Positions 1-8,175 are shown, numbered from the stretch's first letter. The stretch is DNA of 26,811 bases from Pseudomonadota bacterium (GCA_023386795.1 JAEWJB010000005.1:1-26811); one strand, 5' to 3'. The notes: generated from the letters alone by a model not told the origin. Numbers and translations are program-made.

Positions 1-774
1 CCGCGTGACCCTGCCGAGGGTGGTGGTGCGCCGCCACGCGGCGAGGAACTGCGGCTGTACGGCCGCAACGCCGTGCTGGCGGTGTTCAAGCGGCGCCCGG
101 CGGCGCTGCGCAAGCTGTACCTGTCCGAGGCGATGATTCCCAAGCTGCAGCCACTGCTGAAGTGGTGCGTGGCCCATCGCGTGGGTTACCGCGTGGTGGA
201 AGCGGGCGACCTGGACAAGCTGGCCGCCAGCCAACACCACGAGGGCGTGGTGGCCGACGTGCTGCGCGAACCGGTTCCCGCGCTGGCGGACTGGCTCACC
301 ATCCTCAAGCCCGGCCCGAAGCTGCTGCTGTGGCTCGATGGCGTGGGCAACCCGCACAACTTCGGCGCGATCCTGCGTTCGGCCGCGCATTTTGGCGTGT
401 CGGCGATCCTGCTGCCGGAGCACTCGCCGCTGGCGCTGTCCGGCGCGGCCGCGCGCGTGGCCGAAGGCGGCGCCGAGGCCGTGCCACTGGTGCGCCTGCC
501 CAAGGCCGCACAGGCCGACGAACTGCTGCACGACGCCGGCTTCGTCATGGTCGCCACGTTGGTGGAGGGCGGGCAGGATGTGTTCGCCACCCGCCTGCCG
601 TCGCGGCTGGTCTACGTGATGGGTGCCGAGGGCGAGGGCATGGACCGCAACCTGGCCGATGCCTGCGACCTGCGCCTGTCCATTCCCGGCACCGGCGCGG
701 TGGAAAGCCTCAACGTCGCCAGCGCCACCGCGGTGCTGCTGGCCAGTTGGCGGGCGGGGCTGCAGGCGGGCTGA
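1..774 (+). CDS. SpoU/TrmH-family RNA 2'-O-methyltransferase (5' end outside window)
   Basis: SAM-dependent SPOUT methyltransferase expected to methylate ribose 2'-OH in tRNA or rRNA. The reading frame is open from base 1. The segment LYGRNAVLAVFKRRP (encoded around 55-99) is the usual start of the SpoU substrate-binding domain, so the gene begins upstream of the window and the GTG at 73 is not the true start. All three knot motifs are visible: NPHNFGAILRSAAHFGVSAI (motif 1), MGAEGEGM (motif 2) and IPGTGAVESLNVASA (motif 3, with the conserved N and the glycine-rich SAM loop). About 257 residues are visible. The domain layout is closest to the YfiF/RlmB-like group; the exact target base cannot be told from the sequence. 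Its 3' end overlaps a possible antisense gene by 65 bp. Confidence 0.9.
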   Translation, partial: PRDPAEGGGAPPRGEELRLYGRNAVLAVFKRRPAALRKLYLSEAMIPKLQPLLKWCVAHRVGYRVVEAGDLDKLAASQHHEGVVADVLREPVPALADWLTILKPGPKLLLWLDGVGNPHNFGAILRSAAHFGVSAILLPEHSPLALSGAAARVAEGGAEAVPLVRLPKAAQADELLHDAGFVMVATLVEGGQDVFATRLPSRLVYVMGAEGEGMDRNLADACDLRLSIPGTGAVESLNVASATAVLLASWRAGLQAG

Positions 775-1018
775 CGCGGACGACGCGCCCGCGCAACAGC
801 ACCCACAACGCGCAGGCGGTACTCATCGCGAACAGGATCTTCGCGTCATCACCAGTACTCAGGCCCTGCTTGAGCAGCATCAGGCCCGACAGCACCAGGT
901 GGTAGGCCAGATACGCCTTGAGCCAGCGCGCGGGCCACTTTGCGCGGACCGGTGACACTTCGCGCAGCTTTGCGGTGGCGCAGCCGCGCTCGTTTTCCTC
1001 GGTGGCCAGTTCGTGCAT
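710..1018 (-). CDS. Hypothetical small membrane protein, antisense overlap with the methyltransferase 3' end
   Basis: A 102-residue frame starting with ATG at 1018. It encodes a basic, soluble N-terminus of about 35 residues, then two hydrophobic stretches (about residues 36-50, LAYHLVLSGLMLL, and 61-76, AKILFAMSTACALWVLL), then a basic and Pro/Trp/Arg-rich tail. The two-helix hairpin pattern is more protein-like than the neighbouring shadow frames, and the gene fills an otherwise empty 377-bp gap. The last 65 bp run antisense to the end of the RNA methyltransferase gene, which makes the tail (residues about 82-102) compositionally odd. No family is recognised. It could be a real convergent gene or a GC-rich chance frame; I favour real, weakly. 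Confidence 0.4.
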   Translation of the reverse strand: MHELATEENERGCATAKLREVSPVRAKWPARWLKAYLAYHLVLSGLMLLKQGLSTGDDAKILFAMSTACALWVLLRGRVVRVSPPAAPPANWPAAPRWRWRR

Positions 1019-1151
1019 CCGCGCGCTCCCGTGGTTCGGTTCGGCTCGCCGCCGCGCGGCGAACGATCACGAACATGCAGGGCGGGCCGACCTTCTTCCA
1101 TTGGATAAATCGAAGCGGCGAGACGCGCGATGCGTCGTCGCCGCACTCGAC

Positions 1152-2570
1152 TCACTCGTTCGGCGGCACCGTGTCCTTGGCCTCGCTACCGAATCCGCCA
1201 TCGGCCTCCGCGGCGAGGTACGCGAACACCGTATAGGCGGCCACGTTCTGCGCCAGCGCCTTCGGGTCGATCTTGTCGAGCGTGTCGTCGGCGGTGTGGT
1301 GCAGGTCGAAGTAGTCGGTGCCGTCCTGCGCCAGCCAGCCCCACGCACCGCCCTTGGCTGCGATCGGGCCGATGTCCGGGCCCGGGCCGCCCTTGGCCGG
1401 CATGTATTCGATGCCGAGCGGGGCGAGCACTTCGGCTATCTGCCGGGTCGCCGCGCGCGAGCCCTCGGCGTTGCCCGAGCCGGTGTTGAAGCCATAGATG
1501 CGGCCGGCGCCGAAGTCGCTCTCCGCGCCGATCTGGTGCAGCGGCAGCTCGCCAGCCTTGGCGCGCGCCTCGGCATACGCCTTGCCGCCGTACAGGCCCT
1601 GCTCCTCGTTGGCGAAGGCCACCACGCGGATCGTGCGCTTGGGCGCCTGCTTGAGCTGGCCGATCAGGTGGCCGGCGGCCATGGTGATGCCCACGCCGGC
1701 GGCGTCGTCGATCGCGCCGGTGCCCAGGTCCCACGAGTCGAGGTGGCCGCCGATCACCACGACCTCCTTCGGCTTGACGCGCCCGGTGATCTCGCCGATC
1801 ACGTTGTAGGAGGTCGCGGTGCCGTCCCAGCCGCAATCCAGCGCCACGCGCACGCGCACCGGGCCGCGCGCGGCGAGACGGGCGAGCTGGTCCGCGTCCG
1901 GCGAGGACAGCGCCGCCGACGGCACCGGGGTGAGGCCTTCATCGAAGCGGGTGATGCCGGTGTGCGGAACGCGGTGCGAGTCGGTGCCGGCCGAGCGCAT
2001 CAGAAAGCCCACCGCGCCCTTGCGAATCGCCTCGGAAGGCGCGCGCGAACGCACCGCGCCGCCGATGCCGTAGTCGGCGCCGTCGCGCTTCTTGCCCATC
2101 TGGTAATCGACGAAGGCGATCTTGCCGGCCAGCGAACCCTCCGGCGCGGCCTTCAATGCGGCCAGGTCGGGAAAGCGCACGATCTCGCCTTCGACGGTGC
2201 CGGCCGGGCTGCCACCCAGCGCGGTGACGTGCAGCGGCTGCGCATTGGCGCCGAGCACCTGCGCCTGCTCGCCGCGGCGTTCCCACTTCGGGAACGTCAC
2301 CGGCTCCACGTACACCTTGTCGAAGCCCAGCGCCTTGAACTTGGCCTTGGCCCACGCCACGGCGCGGGCATCGGCTTCGCTGCCGGCCATGCGCGGGCCG
2401 ACTTCGGTGGTCAGCGATTCGGTGACCTTCCAGGCGGTGTCGTCAGCCAGGGCCTGCTCGCGCAGCTGCGTGGCTGTGGCCAGGGACTTAGCGGGAATCG
2501 TGGTGGGTTCGGCGGCGAAGGCGCCGGAGGTGGCGAGCAGCGCGGCGATGGCGACAGCGAGGCGACGCAT
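1152..2570 (-). CDS. Secreted M28-family zinc aminopeptidase/carboxypeptidase
   Basis: Exported peptidase of 472 residues. The start chosen is the ATG at 2570, because it is preceded by GGAG six bases upstream and opens a good Sec signal peptide (MRRLAVAIAALLATSGAFA, cut near residue 19-20). An in-frame ATG at 2651 would put 27 charged residues in front of it. A PA-type insert lies around residues 120-240. The M28 two-zinc site is complete: H276 in GGHLDSWD, D288 or D289 in IDDAAG, the catalytic/ligand pair E322-E323 in FANEEQGLYG, D352 in GAESDFG and H424 or H425 in DLHHTADD. It should act in the periplasm or outside the cell on peptides; substrate preference is not readable. It lies 87 bp downstream of mscL on the same strand. 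Confidence 0.9.
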   Translation of the reverse strand: MRRLAVAIAALLATSGAFAAEPTTIPAKSLATATQLREQALADDTAWKVTESLTTEVGPRMAGSEADARAVAWAKAKFKALGFDKVYVEPVTFPKWERRGEQAQVLGANAQPLHVTALGGSPAGTVEGEIVRFPDLAALKAAPEGSLAGKIAFVDYQMGKKRDGADYGIGGAVRSRAPSEAIRKGAVGFLMRSAGTDSHRVPHTGITRFDEGLTPVPSAALSSPDADQLARLAARGPVRVRVALDCGWDGTATSYNVIGEITGRVKPKEVVVIGGHLDSWDLGTGAIDDAAGVGITMAAGHLIGQLKQAPKRTIRVVAFANEEQGLYGGKAYAEARAKAGELPLHQIGAESDFGAGRIYGFNTGSGNAEGSRAATRQIAEVLAPLGIEYMPAKGGPGPDIGPIAAKGGAWGWLAQDGTDYFDLHHTADDTLDKIDPKALAQNVAAYTVFAYLAAEADGGFGSEAKDTVPPNE

Positions 2571-2629
2571 GAAAGGCTCCGTGGCAGGGTAGACCGCGAG
2601 CCTAGCAGCGCGCGGCCAGGGAGCCCTGT

Positions 2630-2649
2630 GCGGGAGGTCACCCTCCCGC
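2630..2649 (-). terminator. GC-rich hairpin just after mscL
   Basis: A perfect 8-bp inverted repeat (GCGGGAGG / CCTCCCGC) with a 4-base loop begins eight bases beyond the mscL stop. It has the position of a terminator for mscL but no T-run follows on the minus strand, so it may instead be a 3'-end stabiliser or a weak attenuator in front of the peptidase gene. Confidence 0.35.
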
Positions 2650-2657
2650 AACGTGGA

Positions 2658-3062
2658 TCACTTCTTCAGCGAATCGCGGATCTCGCGCAGCAGCAGCACT
2701 TCCTCGCTGGGCGCGGCCGGAGCGGCGGCCTTCGGGTGGTGCAGGCGGTTGATCGCCTTGACCACGAGGAAGATCGCGAAGGCGACGATGACGAACTGCA
2801 CGAGCGTGTTGAGGAAGTCGCCGTAGCCGATGACCACCGCCGGGATTTCCTTGCCGTCCGCACCTACGCGCGCCGGCGCCAGCACCCAGGCCATCTTCGA
2901 GAAATCGACCCCGCCGATCAGCAGACCGATCGGCGGCATGATGATTTTCTCCACCAGTGCGGTGACGATCTTGCCGAACGCCGCACCGATCACCACGCCG
3001 ACGGCGAGGTCGATCACGTTGCCGCGCATGGCGAAATCCTTGAACTCCTTCAGCATGCCCAT
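2658..3062 (-). CDS. mscL: Large-conductance mechanosensitive channel MscL
   Basis: Homopentameric inner-membrane channel that opens under membrane tension and releases solutes during hypo-osmotic shock. The 134-residue protein has the family signature at the N-terminus (KEFKDFAMRGNVIDLAVGV), TM1 with the pore-lining glycine/alanine face (about residues 15-40, ending in IIMPPIGLLIGG), a short periplasmic loop, TM2 (about residues 83-106, LVQFVIVAFAIFLVVKAIN) and the C-terminal cytoplasmic helix ending LLREIRDSLKK. Length matches the family. The first of two nearby ATGs (3062) is preferred because AGGAG lies five bases upstream of it. The gene sits between a FAH-family gene 46 bp upstream and the M28 peptidase downstream. 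Confidence 0.97.
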   Translation of the reverse strand: MGMLKEFKDFAMRGNVIDLAVGVVIGAAFGKIVTALVEKIIMPPIGLLIGGVDFSKMAWVLAPARVGADGKEIPAVVIGYGDFLNTLVQFVIVAFAIFLVVKAINRLHHPKAAAPAAPSEEVLLLREIRDSLKK

Positions 3063-3108
3063 GGCGTCTCCTCTTATTGGGTACGGGACGATCCTAGCGG
3101 TTGCGACG

Positions 3109-3822
3109 TCAGCGCGCGATCACGCCGTGGCGTTCGGCGACATTTTCCAGGCGCGCGCTGAAGCGGTCGCCGGGCTGCAACGCCGCCACGCCGGCGGGTG
3201 TGCCCATGAACACCAGGTCGCCCGCCTTGAGCGCATAGAGCTTGGAAAGCTCGTGCAGGATCTCCGGGACATTCCAGATCATCTGGTCCAGCAGCGATTG
3301 CTGGCGCACTTCGCCGTTGACCTCCAGCGAGAGGTTGAGGGCGTCCAGCGCGCCTACTTCGCCGGCATGCACCAGTTCGCTCACCGGTGCCGAATGGTCG
3401 AAGCCCTTGGCAATGTCCCACGGCAAGCCCTTGGCCTTGGCGTTCGCCTGCAAGTCGCGGCGGGTCAGGTCCAGGCCCACGCCATAGCCGTACACCAGTG
3501 CTTCGGCCTGTTCGACCGGCAACACGCCCGGCGGCGCGTCCTGGCCCAGGGCGACGACCAGCTCGACCTCGTGGTGCAGGTCATGGGTGGCGGGCGGGTA
3601 GGGGATCTCATCGCCATGGCCGACGACGATGGCGTCGGCGGGCTTCATGAAGAACACCGGCTGTCCCCGCTCGGCTTTCGAGGCCGGGGCCTGGGCCCCC
3701 ATTTCGCGGGCGTGGTCGGCGAAGTTCCGGCCCACGCAGTAGATGCGGCGCACCGGGAACGTACCGCCGCCCACGACGGGAATGCGCGGGATTTCGGCGG
3801 CGGGGATTACATCGGAAGTCAT
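3109..3822 (-). CDS. Fumarylacetoacetate hydrolase-family protein (FAHD1 / fumarylpyruvate hydrolase type)
   Basis: Cytoplasmic metal-dependent hydrolase or decarboxylase acting on acylpyruvate-type C-C bonds; the family includes fumarylpyruvate hydrolase and oxaloacetate decarboxylases. The 237-residue protein carries the metal-binding acidic residues E85 and E87 in HHEVELVVAL and D118 in GLDLTRRDLQ, followed by the conserved AKGFDHSAP loop (about residues 138-145) and the PGD/GTPAGV C-terminal block. The start at 3822 was chosen over the ATG at 3891 because an AAGGA element lies eight bases upstream and the protein then begins like relatives. No aromatic-degradation genes are adjacent, so the substrate cannot be set by context. 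Confidence 0.9.
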   Translation of the reverse strand: MTSDVIPAAEIPRIPVVGGGTFPVRRIYCVGRNFADHAREMGAQAPASKAERGQPVFFMKPADAIVVGHGDEIPYPPATHDLHHEVELVVALGQDAPPGVLPVEQAEALVYGYGVGLDLTRRDLQANAKAKGLPWDIAKGFDHSAPVSELVHAGEVGALDALNLSLEVNGEVRQQSLLDQMIWNVPEILHELSKLYALKAGDLVFMGTPAGVAALQPGDRFSARLENVAERHGVIAR

Positions 3823-3910
3823 GCGGCACGTCCTTCGTGGAGGAACGTGCGAGTCTAGCGCGCGGCCAGACGGGTGGGTGCCGCGGCGCATCCTGCGCCA
3901 GCGGTCGGCC

Positions 3911-4186
3911 TCAGCGCGAGAGCGGCAGGGCCGCCTTGCGCACGACGCGGTATTCGCCTTCGACGGCGCCTGCCCGGCTCGTGGCCGGAGCGCGCTTGCG
4001 GCTGAGCAGTTTCCAGGTGACGCCGGCCAGGATCATCGCCGCGCCGACGAACACGCCCAAGAAGATCAGCACGGCCAGGATCGCCAGGCCAGCCAGCCCT
4101 GCCGCCAGGCGAACCAGCGGGTGGCGCGGCTTGCGCGGGGCGAACAGGGTGCGGACGTTGCCGAACTGGAAATAGGAAGTACGCAT
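3911..4186 (-). CDS. Conserved-looking small membrane protein
   Basis: A 91-residue protein that begins MRTSYFQFGNVRTLF and contains one long hydrophobic segment (about residues 25-59, AAGLAGLAILAVLIFLGVFVGAAMILAGV), long enough for one or two tightly packed helices, followed by a basic, probably cytoplasmic tail. No catalytic motif is visible and no named family is recognised. It is 88 bp upstream of the FAH-family gene on the same strand and divergent from the Rieske gene. No convincing Shine-Dalgarno element precedes the ATG. The composition argues for a real membrane protein. Confidence 0.65.
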   Translation of the reverse strand: MRTSYFQFGNVRTLFAPRKPRHPLVRLAAGLAGLAILAVLIFLGVFVGAAMILAGVTWKLLSRKRAPATSRAGAVEGEYRVVRKAALPLSR

Positions 4187-4334
4187 GGCGGTGGGTTGCC
4201 GTAACGAGCCAGCCGGCAGTATCGGCGGCGTGATGGCTGCGTGAGTGAAAAATCCGTTAAATCGGCAGTTTACGTTTAAGGATCAATGGGTTGGCGGTGC
4301 CGAAAAATTGTCGCGGGGGTCCCGGAAACCTGCA

Positions 4335-4343
4335 TGCCACAAT
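4335..4343 (+). promoter_or_regulatory. Possible extended -10 element for the Rieske gene
   Basis: TGCCACAAT has the TGn extension plus a -10-like hexamer and lies 28 bases before the Rieske ATG. A -35 element at the right distance is not evident. The surrounding 4187-4371 spacer is the least GC-rich stretch nearby and must hold the divergent promoters. Confidence 0.3.
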
Positions 4344-4371
4344 ATCGACCCGCCCGCGCAAACCCCCTGTC

Positions 4372-4719
4372 ATGTCCGTCGCCGAATCTGATCCGTCCTT
4401 CCTGGCCCGCTTCGACCAGGTGCCTGATGGCGGCTTTCTGGAAGTGGAAGCGCGCGTGGACGGCGACGCCGAATCGCTGGTGCTGTACCGGGAGGGCGAG
4501 CAGGTGCGGGCCTGGTTGAACGTGTGTCCGCATGCCGGGCGCCGCCTGGACTGGGCGCCGGGGCAGTTCCTCAAGAGTGCGCAGGGGCATCTGGTCTGCG
4601 CCGCGCATGGCGCTTCCTTCGAGCTGGTGCAGGGCGATTGCGTATCCGGGCCATGCCGGGGAGACCGCTTGCGCGCGGTCGGCGTCAACGTGGCCGGAGG
4701 CGAGGTTCGCCTGGCCTGA
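4372..4719 (+). CDS. Small Rieske [2Fe-2S] protein
   Basis: A 115-residue single-domain Rieske protein, probably a soluble electron carrier or the ferredoxin part of an oxygenase. The cluster ligands are visible as C52-P-H54 (NVCPHAGRRLD) and C76-A-A-H79 (LVCAAHGASFE); the ligand pairs are separated by 21 residues, longer than the 15-17 of many Rieske ferredoxins. The C-terminal GPCRGDRLRAVGV segment resembles the closing strand of small Xanthomonadaceae Rieske proteins. ATG 4372 is used because an upstream in-frame ATG (4291) would add an unlikely basic extension. The gene stands alone, convergent with the transporter gene, with a 3-bp gap between the two stop codons. No oxygenase partner is nearby. 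Confidence 0.9.
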   Translation: MSVAESDPSFLARFDQVPDGGFLEVEARVDGDAESLVLYREGEQVRAWLNVCPHAGRRLDWAPGQFLKSAQGHLVCAAHGASFELVQGDCVSGPCRGDRLRAVGVNVAGGEVRLA

Positions 4720-4722
4720 GGC

Positions 4723-6585
4723 TTACAGGCCGCCCCACCAGGTCATCAGGTGGATGATCCCGACCATCACCGCCACGTAGATCAGCGAGAGCGGGGCGCC
4801 CACCCGCCACAGCTCGCGCGGGGTGTAGTTGGCCGGGCCGGTGACCATCGAGATCACCGGGTTGGAAGCAGTCATCAGGTTGTTGGACGCCGACAGCGCC
4901 ACGATCAGCGCGAACGCAGTGGGATTGCCGCCGGCCGCCAGCGCCAGGTTCACCGCGATGGGCACCATCACGATGGTCGCGCCGACATGGCTGATCACCA
5001 GCGAGAAGGCGGTGGTCAACAGCGCCAGTGCGATTTCCAGCACCCACACCGGGATGCCCTCGGGCAGGCGTTCGATGGTGTGGCCGGCCACCCACGCCGC
5101 GGTGCCGCTGCTGTCCATCGCCCAGCCCAGCGGGATCAGCCCGGCCATCAGGAACACCGTCTTCCAGTTGATGGCCGCATAGGCTTCATCCATGCGCAGC
5201 ACGCCGGTGACGAGCATGCCGGCCACGCCGGTCATCAGCGTGAGGGAGACCGGCAGCTTGGAGGTCAGCGCGATCAGGATGGTGAGCGCGAAGATGGCCA
5301 TCGCGATCTTGAACTTGTGCGGCCGTTGCTCGCCCTTCGGGTAGTCGGTGACGACGACGAAATCACGCGTCTCGGCCGCCTGCCCCAGGTCCTGCCAGAT
5401 GCTGTGGAAGACCAGCATGTCGCCGGCGCGCAGTTTTTCCTGGCGCACGTCGTCGCGGATGACCTGCTTGTCGCGGTTGATCGCCAGCAGGGAAATGCCG
5501 CTCTGCTTGCGCAGGCGCAACTCGCCGGCGCTCTTGCCGATGAAGCGTGAGTTCGGCGGGATCAGCGCCTCGGAAATGCCGGCGCGGCTCGGGTTGAACA
5601 GATCCCCCAGGTGGCGCAGGCGCGAGGACATGCGCAGGAACTGGTTCTGCGCGAAATCGGCCACGTGCTGGCGCGCGCCCATCACGCCGAGCACGCTGCC
5701 CACCCAGATGCGCATGTCCGCCGGCGGCGCCAGCCGGGTGTCGTTGCCGGTCTTGAGCGCCAGCATCAGCGGCGCGTCGTGCAGGGCTTCGGCCTCGCCG
5801 AGCGTCATGCCCACCAGCGGGCTTTCGGCGCTGACCACCAGCTCGAACACGTCGCCTTCGATGCCGTAGGTCTTGGCGAAATAGCTCTCGGTGCGGGCGG
5901 GGGTGACGCCGTCGTTGACCAGCGACTCCTCCTCCACCAGCTTGCGGTCGCCGTAGTAGCGGAAGTACAGCAACGCGGCGACCAGCAGGCCCACGCCGAT
6001 CGGCAGCGGCGCGAACATGCGCAGCGGCTCGATGGTGGCCATGCCGGAGGGCAGGTTGTTGTTGGCCGAGATCAGCAGGTCGTTGAGCAGGATCAGCGGC
6101 GAGTTGCCGACCATCGTCAGGGCGCCGCCCATGACGATGGCCGCGGCGATCGGCAGCAGCAGGCGCTGCAGGGTCAGGCCGGTGCGCGCGGCCAGCCGCG
6201 AGGCGACCGGCAGGTACAGCGCCATCACCGAGGGGTTCTGCATGAAGGACGAGTTGAGCCCCGAGATGGCCAGGGTCATGGTCATCAGTCGCTTCTCGTT
6301 GCCGTGGGAGCGGCGCAGCAGCCAGGAGGCGAGGCGGTTCAGCGCGCCGGTGCGCTCGAGCCCGGCGCCCAGGATGGTGGTGGCGATGATGCTGATCACC
6401 GCGTTACCGGAAAAGCCGCCGAAGATCTCCTCCGGCGCGATCAGCCCCGTAACGCCGAGCACCACCAGCACGATCAACGCCACCACGTCGGCGCGGATGC
6501 GCTCGAACAGGAACATCGCCATCGTGAAGCCGACCAACGCCAGCACCAGCTTCATGTCGTTGGTCAGCGTCAGCGCGGTTTCCAT
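4723..6585 (-). CDS. SLC13/DASS-type anion permease with two RCK_C (TrkA-C) domains
   Basis: Inner-membrane transporter of 620 residues. An N-terminal membrane half (about residues 10-215, several helices including the hairpin-like SGLNSSFMQNPSVMALYLP and GGALTMVGNSPLILLND) is followed by a cytoplasmic insert of about 200 residues. The insert reads as two TrkA-C/RCK_C repeats (about 235-310, FELVVSAESPLVGMTLGEAE, and about 325-410, SEALIPPNSRFIGKSAGELR). A second membrane half (about 425-620) contains SNNLMTASNPVISMVTGPAN. The paired asparagine/serine re-entrant motifs fit the divalent anion:Na+ symporter family. Relatives move dicarboxylates, sulfate or other anions; the substrate is not deducible. 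The gene is 36 bp downstream of trmB and probably the last member of the thiS-thiG-trmB run. Confidence 0.88.
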   Translation of the reverse strand: METALTLTNDMKLVLALVGFTMAMFLFERIRADVVALIVLVVLGVTGLIAPEEIFGGFSGNAVISIIATTILGAGLERTGALNRLASWLLRRSHGNEKRLMTMTLAISGLNSSFMQNPSVMALYLPVASRLAARTGLTLQRLLLPIAAAIVMGGALTMVGNSPLILLNDLLISANNNLPSGMATIEPLRMFAPLPIGVGLLVAALLYFRYYGDRKLVEEESLVNDGVTPARTESYFAKTYGIEGDVFELVVSAESPLVGMTLGEAEALHDAPLMLALKTGNDTRLAPPADMRIWVGSVLGVMGARQHVADFAQNQFLRMSSRLRHLGDLFNPSRAGISEALIPPNSRFIGKSAGELRLRKQSGISLLAINRDKQVIRDDVRQEKLRAGDMLVFHSIWQDLGQAAETRDFVVVTDYPKGEQRPHKFKIAMAIFALTILIALTSKLPVSLTLMTGVAGMLVTGVLRMDEAYAAINWKTVFLMAGLIPLGWAMDSSGTAAWVAGHTIERLPEGIPVWVLEIALALLTTAFSLVISHVGATIVMVPIAVNLALAAGGNPTAFALIVALSASNNLMTASNPVISMVTGPANYTPRELWRVGAPLSLIYVAVMVGIIHLMTWWGGL

Positions 6586-6621
6586 GTCGCGGCGGGTTTC
6601 CTTGGGGCGAGCGGGCCGGGC

Positions 6622-7356
6622 TCAGGTCCGATCGTAGAGCAGATCCCACACGCCATGGCCGAGTTTCTGGCCACGGGTTTCGAAGTGGGTCTGCGGGCGC
6701 CATTCGGGGCGGGGTACGTGGCCGCGAGGGCCCGCCCGGTTGGACAGGCCTTCGGTGGCATCGAGCACATCCCACATCTGCTCGGCGTAGTTCTCCCAGT
6801 CGGTGGCGCAATGCAGGCGGCCACCGGGGCGCAGCTTGCGCACCAGCAGCGCGGCGAAGGCCGGCTGCACCAGGCGGCGCTTGTTATGGCGCTTCTTGTG
6901 CCAGGGGTCGGGGAAGTAGATGCGCACCTCGTCCAGCACCCCGTCGGCGATCTCCTTTTCCAGCACCTCGACCGCATCGTGGTGGTAAAGGCGCACGTTG
7001 TCGCTGCCGTCTTCGGCCAGCGCATTGAGCAGGCGGCCCACGCCAGGGGCATGGACCTCGATGCCGATGTAGTCGCGGGTGGGGTCCTGGCGCGCGGCGA
7101 AACGCAGTGCCGCGCCGTTGCCGAAGCCGATCTCCAGCACCTTGGGCGCCGGGCGCCCGAACACGGCGTCGTAGTCGCGCGGCGCGCCGGTGAAATCCAG
7201 GCCGAAGCGCGGCCAGGCCTCGTCGAACGCGCGCTGCTGCGCAGGCGTGAAGCGGCCCTGGCGCAGCACGAAGCTGCGGACCTCGCGGCGGCCTTCGGTG
7301 ACCGTGAACGGCTTGGGCGGCGCCTTGGATCCGCTGCTGGAGAACGGGTCGGTCAT
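6622..7356 (-). CDS. trmB: tRNA (guanine-N7)-methyltransferase
   Basis: Methylates N7 of G46 in the variable loop of tRNAs using SAM. The 244-residue protein shows the SAM-binding motif VLEIGFGNGAAL (about residues 73-84), the acidic ribose contact IGIEVHAPGVG (about 97-107), the HHDAVE segment (about 125-130), the hallmark IYFPDPWHKKRHNKRR (about 146-161) and a C-terminal THFETRG. The N-terminal 25 residues (Ser/Pro/Lys-rich) are an unstructured extension seen in relatives. The ATG overlaps the thiG stop codon (TGATG, one base shared), which points to translational coupling within the thiS-thiG-trmB operon. Confidence 0.96.
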   Translation of the reverse strand: MTDPFSSSGSKAPPKPFTVTEGRREVRSFVLRQGRFTPAQQRAFDEAWPRFGLDFTGAPRDYDAVFGRPAPKVLEIGFGNGAALRFAARQDPTRDYIGIEVHAPGVGRLLNALAEDGSDNVRLYHHDAVEVLEKEIADGVLDEVRIYFPDPWHKKRHNKRRLVQPAFAALLVRKLRPGGRLHCATDWENYAEQMWDVLDATEGLSNRAGPRGHVPRPEWRPQTHFETRGQKLGHGVWDLLYDRT

Positions 7357-8150
7357 CAGCCGACCAGCCCGTCCACCGGCGAGGACGCGCTGGCGTAGCG
7401 CTTGCGCGGAATGCGCCCGGCCAGGAACGCTTCGCGGCCGGCTTCCACGGCCTTGCGCATCGCGCTGGCCATCAGCACCGGCTGGCGCGCACCGGCGATG
7501 GCGGTATTCATCAGCACGCCGTCGCAGCCCAGTTCCATCGCGATGGCCGCGTCCGAGGCGGTGCCCACGCCGGCATCGACGATGATCGGCACCTTGGCGT
7601 CTTCGATGATCTGCAGCAGGTTGTACTTGTTCTGGATGCCCAGGCCCGAGCCGATCGGCGCGGCTAGCGGCATCACCGCCACGCAGCCGATCTCCTCCAG
7701 CCGCTTGGCCAGGATCGGGTCGTCGCTGGTGTAGACCATCACGTCGAATCCGTCGGCCACGAGCAGTTCGGCGGCCTTGAGGGTCTGCACCACGTCCGGA
7801 TACAGCGTCTTCTGGTCGCCCAGCACTTCCAGCTTGGTGAGGTTGTGGCCGTCGAGCAGTTCGCGCGCCAGTCGGCAGGTGCGCACCGCGTCTTCGGCGG
7901 TGTAGCAGCCGGCGGTGTTGGGGAGGATGGTGTAGCGGTCCGGCGGCAGGGCGTCGAGCAGGTTCGGCTCGTTCGCGTTCTGGCCGATGTTCACGCGGCG
8001 GATCGCCACGGTCACGATTTCGGCGCCCGCGGCCTCGGTGGCCACGCGGGTTTCTTCGAGATCCTTGAACTTGCCCGTGCCGGTCAGCAGTCGGGAACGA
8101 TAGGTCTTGCCGGCGATGACCAGCGAATCGGGGGAGGTCGGGGTGCTCAT
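7356..8150 (-). CDS. thiG: Thiazole synthase ThiG
   Basis: Forms the thiazole phosphate of thiamin from deoxyxylulose phosphate, dehydroglycine or iminoglycine, and sulfur delivered by ThiS thiocarboxylate. The 264-residue TIM-barrel protein contains the Schiff-base lysine K106 in LTKLEVLGD, the phosphate-binding glycines of PIGSGLGI and VDAGVGTASDAA, and the C-terminal MNTAIAGA. ATG 8150 is used because the in-frame ATG at 8189 falls inside an intercistronic hairpin and adds a non-conserved, Gly-rich leader. It follows thiS by 59 bp and overlaps trmB by one base. No other thiamin gene is in the window. Confidence 0.96.
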   Translation of the reverse strand: MSTPTSPDSLVIAGKTYRSRLLTGTGKFKDLEETRVATEAAGAEIVTVAIRRVNIGQNANEPNLLDALPPDRYTILPNTAGCYTAEDAVRTCRLARELLDGHNLTKLEVLGDQKTLYPDVVQTLKAAELLVADGFDVMVYTSDDPILAKRLEEIGCVAVMPLAAPIGSGLGIQNKYNLLQIIEDAKVPIIVDAGVGTASDAAIAMELGCDGVLMNTAIAGARQPVLMASAMRKAVEAGREAFLAGRIPRKRYASASSPVDGLVG

Positions 8151-8175
8151 CGCACAATTATCACCCATCCCACCC

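Noticed and set aside
918..3161. A 747-codon open frame on the plus strand opposite the M28 peptidase and mscL
   Set aside because: It is the antisense shadow of two well-supported genes; the product is Arg/Gly/His-rich low-complexity sequence with no family motif.
5611..7398. A 595-codon plus-strand frame opposite the transporter and trmB
   Set aside because: Arg/Gln/His-rich antisense shadow in GC-rich DNA; the minus-strand genes carry clear motifs.
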